In this document: in pieces, positions 44,580 to 54,990 of the stretch
Layout: each line of letters starts with the position of its first letter
Numbering within the stretch: position 1 is the first letter of the stretch
Source: Panax quinquefolius
Lineage: Eukaryota; Streptophyta; Magnoliopsida; Apiales; Araliaceae
Direction: 5' to 3'
NCBI GenBank assembly: GCA_020205615.1
Contig: JAINUW010000348.1
Coordinates: forward strand, 1 to 64,000
Length of the DNA: 64,000 nucleotides
Made by a program: the position numbers and the translations under genes
The notes under the pieces: model-generated
The model's database searches: none
What the model was told of the DNA's origin: nothing
The model's input: only the letters and a program-made list of their open reading frames with translations

Positions 44580-45800
44580 TTAACCCTTGTTTTATGGCGG
44601 TATTTGAGAATGTCGTGAGAATATTAACAATGGAAATGAGACGATGGAGCGCTGTTCACCCAGCGAGGAGAGCGTACAGCAGTGGCAATGTTCCTCTGTG
44701 AAACAACACCATTGAAGCGAGATGATGAGCGAGGGGATGTTTAGAAGTTTTTTGCGATTCATGCAAAATCAGACGAGGAGACTCGTGTTCAAAATCTGAG
44801 GAGGAAATGATAGCAATTCACGGGTTGTCCACAACCAAGCGATTCGAAAAGTTGGGACCACGAATTTAAGGGAAAGCGAGATCCGATCATGGCGGAAACA
44901 TGGGTCAAGCAAATTACCAAGATATTCGATGTCTTGGGATGGATGCGGAGGAACAGAAGGTTCCATTCGCCACCTTTATGTTCCGTGGCGAGGCGGACTC
45001 TTGGTGGGAGTGCGTGAAGCGTACCATCGGCCGCTTTTCAGTATGTCTTGGGAAGCGTTTGAAACTATTTAATGACAAATACTTTCACGAAAGTGTTCGT
45101 CGTATGAAGGAAGTGGAGTTCATGATTAGAGCAAAACAACATGGCGGTGTCTCGATGCGAGGCAAAGTTTGCGAGTTATCGAGTTTGCACCTCATTTGGT
45201 GGAGAATGAGGAGCGTATGACGGCGGATGTTTCTTAGAGGTTTGAAACCCGGCATACGTCGGTATCTCATTTCTCATAAATTTTCTCTCTATTCGGATGT
45301 TGTAAGCAGGCTCAATTATTAGAAGCGAGATAACGAGTACGGTCATTTGAGGACCCACAACCGAGGATCGTACGGAGATAGCGATCAACAAAATAATGAT
45401 AATAACGGCGGAGAAAAGCGAGACGGACAAAAATGGTAACCACTCTGGTGGTAATCATAGCCATGAAAATAGAAGAAGCGAGTCGGGAGGAGATTTTAAA
45501 GAGGAGATTTAACAACGACCATGTGAAGGCAGACGATTGCAAAGTGAATTGGTTTTAAGGGAGGAGAAACGACCACCGGTCATATGCTATAAATGCGGAA
45601 AGAGGACATATCGGTCAAGCTATCCCTAGCAGTTCAAGGTATGCTATAATTGTGGAAAGGAAGGACATATCGCTCGAGATTATGCAGTAGCAAAACCTAG
45701 TTCAATGTGGGGACGGTGACTCAAAAAGAAGTATCCCGAGAAAAGTCAAAGTCAGCGATTAGGGAAGAAGCGTTTGTTGTATTTGGTCATAATGCGAGGA
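44580..45800 (+). pseudogene. gag of chromovirus E, frameshifted
   Basis: Candidate start codons lie near 44624-44640, where A has the same sequence. The capsid core is readable at 44900-45220: EEQKVPFATFMFRGEADSWW (the VxFAxFxxxGxAxxWW pattern of retrotransposon gag), then FNDKYFHESVRRMKEVEFM. The following helix-rich part is broken near 45150-45330. Two zinc knuckles follow at about 45590-45690; the second reads CYNCGKEGHIARD with the last Cys changed to Tyr. Gag forms the particle; this copy would need several corrections of frame. Confidence 0.85.
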
Positions 45801-46345
45801 ACCCAAGCGAGGTGATCACGGGTAAGCTATTTATAAATTCTTGCGAAGTTTATACCTTACGCAATCTACGGTCTTTACCCATTCATTTATCTCTCTGCAT
45901 GTGCTCAGCGTTTAAACTTGACTCAGGAGAAATTAGAATTTGACCTATCTGTGGAAACTCCGTTAGGAGAAACTTTCATCACATCCCTTTGTTTATAAAT
46001 CTTGTTTGATTCAAGTTGGCACCATCACCTTTTTTGTTGACCTTATCTCTTTAAAGATACTTGCTTTTGATGTGATTTTAGGGATTGATTGGTTAACTAC
46101 TCATCATGCCAAAATTGATTGTTTTCGTAAGGTTGTTAGTTTTCATATTCTAACCAACTGTTATATGCAATTCAAGCAACTAAACCATTAAAATCAATCA
46201 CTATCATATCTAATCATAAAGCTATTCGTTTATTGAAAAGCGGATGTCAAGCTTTCTTAGCCCATGTTATGGATTTGAATAAAGACACGTCAAATTTGAA
46301 TAATATTCTGTTGTTATTGACTTTCTGTTGTATTTCAAGAAGAAC
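45801..46345 (+). pseudogene. Protease of chromovirus E, active site unreadable
   Basis: A segment FINSCEVYTL (about 45820-45860) leads to where the catalytic DTGSTHSF-like stretch should be. Instead the bases read an altered TLRNLRSLPIH. The C-terminal half is intact at 46006-46191 with VDLISLKILAFDVILGIDWL. The altered word lies exactly where element A is also altered, in another way. Confidence 0.75.
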
Positions 46346-46439
46346 TTCCGGTCTACCCCGAGCGTGAAGTTGAATTCTTTATTGATCTTGAACTTTGGTA
46401 CAAAGCCCATTTCTAAAACCCCATATCGAATGGCTCTAT

Positions 46440-47080
46440 TGAACTTCGGGAGTTAAAGGTCCAACTACGAGGAATTGTTGGACATTGGTTTCATTCGATC
46501 TAGTACATCTCCTTGGGGTGCTCTGTTTTATTTGTAAAGAGAAAAAAAGCGGGAGTATGCGACTTTTGTATTGACTATCGGGGAATTGAACCATGTCACC
46601 ATCAAGAATAGGTATCCTCTACCTCGTATTGATGACTTGTTTGACCGATTTGCAAGGGCACAATTCTTTTCAAAAATCGATCTTAGATTACGGATATCAT
46701 CGGTTGAAGATTAGGCGAGGATATTCCAAAGCGCCTTTAGAACTCGAGTACGGGCATTATGAATTCTTAGTCATGTCTTTCGGATTGACTAATGCTCCTG
46801 CTGGCTTTCATGGATATGATGAGCCGAGTATTCAAGGAATATTTGGATCGATTCGTTGTTGTCTTTATTGATGACATCCTCATATATTCAAAAGTCGTGA
46901 AGATCATGAGCACCATTTGAAATTTGGTACTCAAAGGCTTCGTGAAAACAAACTATATGCCAAATTGAAGAAATGCGAGTTACGGCGAGGAAGTAGCATT
47001 CCTTGGGCGCGTGGTGTCGAAACATGGAGTATCTGTTGATCCGTGAAGATTGAAGCAATACAAAGTTAGGGAGCAAAAGT
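46440..47080 (+). pseudogene. Reverse transcriptase of chromovirus E
   Basis: Blocks in order: a WGAxLFV-like start (about 46515), the tyrosine-bearing IDYR block, [15 protein letters not shown] (about 46600-46650), [25 protein letters not shown] (46745-46810) and the catalytic FIDD at 46864-46875 with ILIYSK. Small indels break the frame near 46530, 46580, 46690 and 46825. At the DNA level all the catalytic parts are present. Confidence 0.87.
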
Positions 47081-47600
47081 CGGTGATGAAATCACGTAGC
47101 TTTTTGGGCTTATTTGGTTATTATCGGAGATTCGTGGAAGGGTTTTCTCGAATCGCTACTCCATTAACTCGGCTAACTTTCGAAGGATCTGAAATTCGTT
47201 TGGGAGCGAAGAATGCGAGAAGAGTTTCAAGAGCTTAAGAGGAGACTTATTTGGACTGTTCTAACAATACCATCTGGTTCGGATGGATTTGTTATCTCTG
47301 ATGATGCTTGAGCAAAGGGTTAGGATGTGTTCTCATGCAGCGTGGGAAAGTCATAGCCTATGCCTCATGACAACTTAAAGAGTATGAGAGGAATTATCCT
47401 ACTCATGATCTAGAGTTAGCGGCCGATCGTTTTTGCGCTTAAAGATATGGAGGCACTATCTATATGGGGAGAAAGTGGAGATATATTGAGGACCATAAAA
47501 GCCTTAAATATTTCTTCACTCAAAAAGAACTCAACATCTTGGCAATGACGTTGGCTCGAGCTATTGAAAGACTACGACCACACTATTGATACCATCACGG
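47081..47600 (+). pseudogene. RNase H region of chromovirus E
   Basis: SFLGLFGYYRRFVEGFSRIA (47095-47155) is the RT-RNase H connector. The catalytic DDA-like segment lies near 47298-47315, and the [17 protein letters not shown] block (47355-47405) is recognisable with a His-to-Tyr-type change and an indel near 47420. [12 protein letters not shown] and KELN segments follow to about 47535. Confidence 0.82.
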
Positions 47601-47739
47601 TAAAAGCGAGCGTGGTGGTGACGCGTTAAGTAGAAGATCATATCACGAGGAGCGAGTGCGATGATGTTAAGTATATGCATAGAGCCAACTTTAATAGAAA
47701 AAGTTAAGGTTGCTCAAGCCCGCAGGCCGGAGATGATGC

Positions 47740-48880
47740 GTATGAAGAAGAAAGTACAAGAAGGAGCTATTAGGGGCGAGAATTGATGAAGAAGGAATAC
47801 TTGAGTCCACTCTAGACTTTGTGTTCCTAACGACTACGATTTGAAGTACAAGATTATGATGGAGGCACACAATACACCATTTGCAATCCATCACGGAAGT
47901 ACTAAAATGTATCGTGATCTTGACATACATTTTGGTGGAACAATATGAAGAGAGAGATTGCAAAGTTTATCTCGATGTGTTTAACTTGTCAGCGTGTAAA
48001 AGGCGGAGCATCTAGTACCTAAGGGTCCGTTGCAACCACTTGAGATTTCGGAATGGAAGTGGGAACACATTACCATGGATTTTGTTACGGGTCTTCCTAC
48101 GGTTTCTCAAGGCATCAATGTTATTTGGGTTATTGTTGATAGATTAACCAAGTCTCGCTCATTTCTTTCCGATATCGGAGACTTATTCCCTTGAGCGTCT
48201 TGCTAGTATGTACGTGAATGAAATTGTGAGGTTTCATGGCATGCTGTATCCATAGTTTTGGATCGTGACCCAAGATTCACTTCAAGATTTTGGGTTAGCT
48301 TGCAAAAAGCTATGGAGCGCGGATTTGCGATTTAGTTGGCATACCATCCCCAAAGCGGACGGACAATCGAGAGGACTATTCAAACTCTTGAAGATTTATT
48401 AAGACTCTGTGTCCTAGACTTCAAGGGCGGTTGGGATAAGTATTTACCATTGGTGGAATTCTCCTACAACAACGAGTTATCAAGCAAGTATAGGTGTGGC
48501 TCCATTTGAAGCATTATATGGGCCGAAAGTGTCGTTTCTCGATATGTTGGGATGAGGTGGGTGAAGCAACATTGTTGGGACGAGAGTTAGAAATGCGTAT
48601 GACTACGGAAAAGATCCAAATGATTGACAAGCGTATACAAAGCGGCACAAGATCGACAAAAGAGTTATGCGGATCTTCATCGAAATGGCGTGGAATTTAG
48701 TGTAGGGGATCATGTATTGTTGCGAGTTGCTCCATGGAAGGGAGTTACAAGATTTGGGAAGAGAGGAAAGCTCAATCCACGATTTATTGGTCCATTTCAA
48801 ATTCTTGACCGAGTAGGAAATGTAGCCTATAGACTTGCGTTACCTCAAAAGTATGTCTCGTGTTCATAATGTGTTTCACA
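47740..48880 (+). pseudogene. Integrase core of chromovirus E
   Basis: An HHCC zinc-binding region lies at about 47878-47995, ending in CLTCQRVK. The catalytic triad is traceable: MDFVTGLP (about 48075), the RDPRFTSRFW stretch (about 48265) and the ADGQS segment near 48357-48375, where the Glu itself is lost to an indel. DRLTKS (48140) and [10 protein letters not shown] (about 48490-48530) are conserved gypsy landmarks. The GPFQILDRVGNVAYRLALPQ end block is open at 48790-48850. Frame changes fall near 48155, 48195, 48340 and 48370. Confidence 0.85.
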
Positions 48881-49158
48881 TATCATACTTCAGTAAATAT
48901 GTGAAAGACCCGAACCATGTTATTGAGTTAGAAGCAGGACGAGATAGTAGAAGACTTAACGTGTGAGGAGGTACTGTCAAGATTTTGGATAGGAAGGAGC
49001 ATGTCCTACAGCATGAAAGGTCATACCACAAGTTAAAGTTTTGTGGAGGAATCATGCTTTATAGAGGAAATGACACGGGAATTGAAAGCGGAAATGAAAG
49101 CGAGGTATCCTCACCTTTTGAAACACAGTGTATACATCAATTTCGAGGACGAAATTTC
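48881..49158 (+). pseudogene. Integrase tail of chromovirus E, probable chromodomain
   Basis: After VFHISYFSKYVKDP the reading resumes with a stretch like ILDRKEHVLQHERSY (48985 on), then a KVLWRNHA-type strand (about 49035) and an NFEDEIS-like tail (about 49140), all in shifting frames. Layout and position fit the chromodomain of Tekay/Del-type chromoviruses. Not proven, because the cage residues cannot be read. Confidence 0.6.
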
Positions 49159-49172
49159 ATAAGGAGGGAGGT
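49159..49172 (+). other. Polypurine tract of chromovirus E
   Basis: ATAAGGAGGGAGGT stands directly before the 3' LTR start at 49173, the same as in A. Confidence 0.88.
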
Positions 49173-52131
49173 TGTAAGACCCCGAAATTTTTAAAATAAA
49201 AGGAATTTCCTTTATTTATTATTTTGAAATAGTAAGGGTTGATTTGATTAATGTGGATAGTTAAGGGTTAAAATCATAAATATTTCAAAATAAGCAAGTG
49301 GTTATAAAATATTCATTGTTGTCGGGGAATATTCGTTTGGTCGTAGAATATTAAATGCGATTCGGGGAATATTAAATGCTGATGGTAGTGACCATGTGTG
49401 GGCCCCATGTGAGCGATTGGATGAAGAAAGCGACAAATATAAGTGGTTTAAAAATAACAGTAAGTAGTTATTACAATTAACTTATTGGAATACAAATTGG
49501 TTAAAACATAGTACTAGCGTTGTTGTTGTTGCTGCGGTATTGCACGATTATGCACCAATTATTGAAGGCACTACTCAATAATGGTTACGATAATTCTTAT
49601 TCGGTATTTTATTTTATTGAGTTAATAATTCTTTGCGTTGATATTTTATATTCTTTGTTGTTTGATAATTGTCATTACACAAGTATTTTTCATTATCGAA
49701 GCAATAATTCATATTATCTGAATAATATTATTAGATAACATTATTGGCAATGTCTAGAAAGTTATGTCTAAGGAGAGGTTTGGTCACCTAATGCTTGGCG
49801 CGATGAGGAGAAATTCTTATTGGAAAGCCCCTGCTTTCCAGGAGGCGCACGGTTGTCGATATTGTGATTACGTAATATTATTTGTGAATAATTAATTATT
49901 GATTCATATGATGAGGAAAATATTGATTTTATGTGGATATAGATGGAGAAAAATTTTAATGTGACAATTGTTGAAAATTGAAATTTTATCTTTTACGATA
50001 AAATAATTCATTTAAATATATTATTATATTTTAATAATATAATAATGGTGATATTTTTACAACGAATGTGGGATATATGAGTATCTGAGGAGGAAGAGTA
50101 TTTTTGTTGCAATAAATGTTTAAAACATGTTAAACATGTCGATTGGACCCCATTTATTGGTGAAATTTGATTATAGCTTTGTAAAATCGATTGTTTGTGG
50201 ATTTTGGTCAATTTCTATTTGGAATTTGGAAAAACTTTCTTCGCAAAGTTGTAGAGAATTGAATTTCCTATAAAAACTAGCGAGATTCAAATTTTACGAC
50301 AAAAGAGCTATTTATTGTGAATTATTGAAGTTCGAAGCTCAAAATAATTAATTTTTGAAGTTTTAAATATTTTTAATAAGAAAAACGTTTTTTTTGAGTT
50401 AGGCAAGGTGAGTCACTCTTGGTGGTGATGGTTTGAATCAGATTTTGGGTAAAAGTAGGAATTTAATAATTATATATTAATATTTTATTAAATTTTACGC
50501 TTTGGTGTTTCTAAGCGATTTCTATAAATAGGGTCTTAGGTTAGAATTGAAAATCACTTTTAAAAGCTGAAGTTTTCTCTCTCTATATTATCGGCGTATT
50601 CTTGTGAGTATTTTGAGTATACTTTGAGTATTGTTAGGCGGTCTGCAAGTTTCCTTGACCTTATATCAGGTGTTTCAAATTTAAAGTATTGATCTTTCGA
50701 GGTAAGGGATGTTATTTTCTTCTCAAATGATATTATTTCTTCAATATCATTATCTTTGAAATATTGGTTGGAACTTTTTATCAAATTTGGAACTTTTTCA
50801 TGGGGAGTTACTTATTCATGGTTTCTTATTCACGAGTTCTTATTCACGAGTACTATTCACGAGTACTATTCATTGAAGCGTGAAGAGATTTTTTTTTGAA
50901 TTTCTATCTTTTGGTGTGTGAGTTCTTATTCACGTATACGGCCTTTATTCACGATATCTGACACTATTCACGAATCGACATTTATTATTCAATAGAAAAA
51001 TGAAAATTTTTCTTTTTCGTCAAAATATCTATTACGGATACTAGCTTTGATTGTATCCATGTTTTGATCATTCTTGAATTTTACACCACTATGATTATTT
51101 TGAGGTATTTTTGAACATGGATAAAACAAAATACGAATCCTTAATCCTTAATCCTTGTCATTTTGTTTCACTTTGGATTCGTTTCTTAAAAAATATTTTT
51201 CATCATCCTCGGTCTTAAATGATGATATTATTGAATATCTTTGGCTGTAGTGCAAAGATGAATGATTTCTGAAGAATATCTTTGGCACATTCTTTGTAGT
51301 GCAGAAGATGAGCAGTGTTGAGATGAACATGTGCGATTAATTAAAATCTTTGGCTCAGTAGTGCAAAGAAGATGAGCAGTGTTTAAATGAACATGACCAG
51401 TGATGAATATCTTTGGCTGTAGTGCAAAGATGAATATTTGATTCAGATGTATATATTGATTGATGTTCTGAGGATAAAAGATAGCGATGAACTTTTAAAT
51501 TCATACATAGAAGATAGTAGTTTGCATTCTCTAGTTAACTCTTCTAATGAATTATTATCTTTTTCATTGCGAATATTTGTGAGACCCAGATTTTATCAAT
51601 AAAGATTTAAATTTTGTTGAAATAATTTTTAATATTATGGTGTGAATTTAAGATAATATTATAGTTGTGGGTAGTATTTATAAATTTTGCAAAAAGTATG
51701 CAGTGGTTATATTATATTCGATTGGTAGGGAATATTCGGTTTAGCGAGGGAATATTAAATACAATGGCTCAATCATTGGTGGACCCCTAATGAAATTATT
51801 GTCGGATTGAAAGCGACAAAAAAATATTTTATTGAAATAACGGCGGAAGTTTTAAGTAGTTCTTTGTTGAACTACTTTCGGTAGTAGTAAAAAATACGAT
51901 GTCGTGTGGTTGGTTGTAGTAGCGCACGGTATTGATTATTGATGCTTATGTGAGAAGTCACTCGGTTTGATTCCATTATTATTATTCGATTAATAATATG
52001 AATTATTATAGCGATAATGACGTTTTGTTTTATTCGTATATTATTAACGTAATAAAAGCGAAACATCTTTTATATAAAATAGAATACTTTATTAAAGTTA
52101 TTACATAAATAGAATATATTATATTTTATTA

Positions 52132-52193
52132 TGCATAGTGTTGCATAGTGTTTTGCATAGTGTTTTGCATAGTATTGCATAGTGTTTGCATAG
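52132..52193 (+). repeat. TGCATAGTGTT tandem array
   Basis: About six units of 10-13 bases upstream of the TATA box; the 3' LTR has the same array at 58101-58164. Position suggests promoter elements, but no known factor site is recognised. Confidence 0.8.
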
Positions 52194-52489
52194 TAAAATT
52201 TTTATATAAATAGAATATATTATATTTTATTTAAAAGATTTTTCTTTAAATATGGACCGTCAGTTAAAGTAAATCAATCTGGATAGTTCATGGATTAATT
52301 CTTATGCATTCCATTTTCCTATAAATAGAAGCTCATTCCTTCATTATTTTCTTACGAATTCATTGAAACTACAGAGAGAGAAATTATAGAGAGAAGCTAT
52401 AGAGAGAAATTATAGAAAGAAGAAGAGTATTACTTTACTTCACTACTACTATATATTAGGTTCTTTTACGGTGAGGTGTTATTCTTTCT

Positions 52490-52980
52490 TCTTGAAGAGA
52501 ACTTACATTATTCCATTCATTATTATTACATTGGAATAACTTTTGTAAAAGTGGCATACCTATACATAACTTTTTGTATCTGTGGCATACCTATACTTGG
52601 TGAAATCCTTTATGTTATTCCATTGCTTATTATTACATTGGAATAACTTTTGTATCTGTGATTTACCTATACTTGGTGACATTCTTCTATTATTACATTG
52701 GAACATCACATGCGTGTGTTTTACAGGACACGGATTCGATTTTTTTTTTACATTGGAACATCACATGCGTGTGTTTTACAGGACTGGTTAAAATCTTTAT
52801 CATTCTGTTGGAATATCTATCGTGTGTTTTTACAGGATGCTGGTTCCATCTTTATTATTACATTGGAACATCACGTCGGTGTGAATTTCACGACTGGTTA
52901 GATTATTATTATTACATTGGAATAACTTTTATCATCTGCAATCCGCATGCGTGGTGATTTCTTTTGTTATTCCATTCTTT
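52490..52980 (+). repeat. TTATTACATTGGAAYA minisatellite
   Basis: About eight units of 55-65 bases. The core ATTATTACATTGGAA is constant, while the second half varies around TGTGTTTTACAGGA. Its 3' LTR copy is at 58490-58990, and an inverted relative is in the solo LTR at 29990-30430. Open frames through it (for example 58563-58931) are repeat artefacts. Confidence 0.85.
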
Positions 52981-53990
52981 ATTATACCCGGTTGGTTAAA
53001 ACTTTGACTTTATACTCCATGAAATTAGTAGAATATCCTTGATATTTGCGTTTCATCTAATATCTTTTCATGGAAATATTCTTACGATCATTCTTGAATT
53101 TTACTCTACGAAGCGATATCATGTTGACAATTTGGGCGTTAATAATTCATGGATTAAATAATTCTTGAACTTGTTTTATTGAATTATTATGTCATTGTCA
53201 TCATCCTCATGTTATATTATGTTATCTTTGGCTTACGTGCATAGATGAACTTAGTATGATTATGACGAGGATCATTCGGTATAATCATGACTTGATATAA
53301 ATGATGTGACAAAAGTCCTCGGTGGCTGTAATGCGATGATGGATAGTTTTTGGTATGATTATGACCGGGGGTGATTCGGTATAGTCATGACCATTGATAA
53401 TTTGATGAAAATCCTTGGCCAGTAGTACGGGGATGATTAGATGTGGTGGTTTATTTATTAAAATTTGAGTCTCGTGATAAAAATTGATGAAAACCTTTTA
53501 AAACCTAAAAGATAGTAGACTTTATTCTCTACTTGACTCTTTTAATGGATTGCTTATTTCAGCTATGATTAAAAGCTGTTTGTCTATTGTATTTTATCGG
53601 TTTAACCTTTGTTGAAGGCTAATGATAATTTATTACGCATTATCTTAGTCATAATATTTCTTCTTGGGCTAGTTGAGCTCACCCTTTCTTTCTTCACTTT
53701 TCTCTTGAAATGAGAACATAAATTTGGAGACGAGTCGGGGAGCGAAGTAATGGTCGAGAGGATAGCATTAGTAGTCCTCACTATTACGTGAAATAGTGTG
53801 ATAATAGTTGTAATGAGGACTCCTTTTGAGTTTGTATAATATCTAGTAGACAATATTTGTATTCAAACTCACGTTTATATGTCGTATTATTACTGACAGT
53901 TATATTAGTAAGTTGTATTTGAATTTATGTACCATGTAAGTGGTGGCGACCAAGATGGGTGGCGTATACCTAATTTTGAGGCGTCACGGT

Positions 53991-54001
53991 TGGTATCGAG
54001 C
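53991..54001 (+). other. Primer-binding site of element F
   Basis: TGGTATCGAGC four bases after the LTR end, identical to that of family 1. Confidence 0.75.
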
Positions 54002-54119
54002 TTAGGGATATGATCCTGGCTAAGATGTGAGAATAGTACTAGGAGGGAGGCAGGGGAATTCCTTGCTAGTATGACCTACCTAAATTTATTTGGTATTTAA
54101 TTGGTCGGTCGAGGAGTAT

Positions 54120-54560
54120 AGGGATAATATGTGATATGTTAATTAACCCTTATTTTGTGGTAGTGTTTGAAAATGGCATGTGAGAATGTTGAGAATAGCA
54201 ATGAAGCACATGAGAGTGTTGATTGAGCTCAAACAAAAAGGTAACGACCAACAACACGATAATAAATCATTTGGTGGCAAGCGGCTATCGAACAATGATA
54301 ACCATCGTGGGGAAATTATCATCTTAAGAATGGTAACCACTTGCCGGTGGTAATCATGGCAAAGATAATAGAAGTGGAAATTTCAAGAAGAGAAGGTCAT
54401 TTAGCTCGATTTTGTCGTATAGTGAAGTCAAGTCCGGTTGGGATAGTGGCACCAAAGGCGGATATGGACAAAACAAAGTCGGTGGTTTTCGGGAAGGCGT
54501 TTTTCGTGACTTCTCAAAAAGTGGGTAACTTAACGACGAAGTTAGCCGCGGGTTAGTTAA
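54120..54560 (+). pseudogene. Short gag remnant of element F
   Basis: Only parts of gag survive. The start (about 54150-54230) is like that of A and E, but the capsid core with the WW pair is deleted. A basic Asn/Gly-rich linker (54240-54360) leads directly to a half zinc knuckle reading RREGHLARFC (54390-54417); its first Cys pair is lost. The rest (VKSSPVGIVA, a KSVVFGKAFFV stretch) corresponds to the Gag-Pro linker in A and E. A shortened gag with an internal deletion is typical of non-autonomous partners. Confidence 0.65.
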
Positions 54561-54990
54561 TTATAAATTCTTGCGAAGTCTATACCTTATTAGATACTGG
54601 GTTCTACCCATTATTTTATCTCTCTTGCTTGCGTTCAGCGTTTAAATTTGACTCAAGAAGTTAAACTTTGACTTATTAGTTGAAACTTCGTTGGGAGAGC
54701 CTTCGTTACCGCTACTATTTTTAAATCTTGTTAATTCAAATAAACACTTTCGTTACTGTCGATCTTATCTCTTTGAAAATACTTGCCTTTGAGGTAATTT
54801 TTGAAAGCGATTGATTAACTACTCATTATTCTTTTTGTAAGGTTGTTAGCTTTCATATTCCTAACCAACTTTGTTATCTGAATTCAAAGTAACCAAATCC
54901 TAAAGTTAATCCTTTGTTATATCAAGTCATAAGTAAAGAGCCCGATCCTTTCGTTGTTGACTTCCTTGTGTGGAATGCAAGAAGCGGACT
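54561..54990 (+). pseudogene. Protease remnant of element F, DTG still readable
   Basis: At 54563-54615 the frame reads INSCEVYTLLDTGFYPLF, which keeps the Asp-Thr-Gly of the retropepsin active site. Downstream, VDLISLKILAFEVIFES (about 54756-54810) matches the VDLISLKILAFDVILGID block of A and E. Stops and shifts lie between the two parts. Coding similarity ends near 54990; RT is not present. Confidence 0.7.

Larger units (their letters stand above)
51578..53986 (+). repeat. 5' LTR of element F (family 2)
   Basis: It is 2409 bases. U3 holds a TGCATAGTGTT tandem array (about 52132-52193). TATAAATAG is at 52320-52328, followed by CT/GA-rich sequence (52371-52430), the TTATTACATTGGAAYA minisatellite (52490-52980) and three hairpin-type units (53215-53430). 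It ends GGCGTCA near 53986. Confidence 0.9.
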
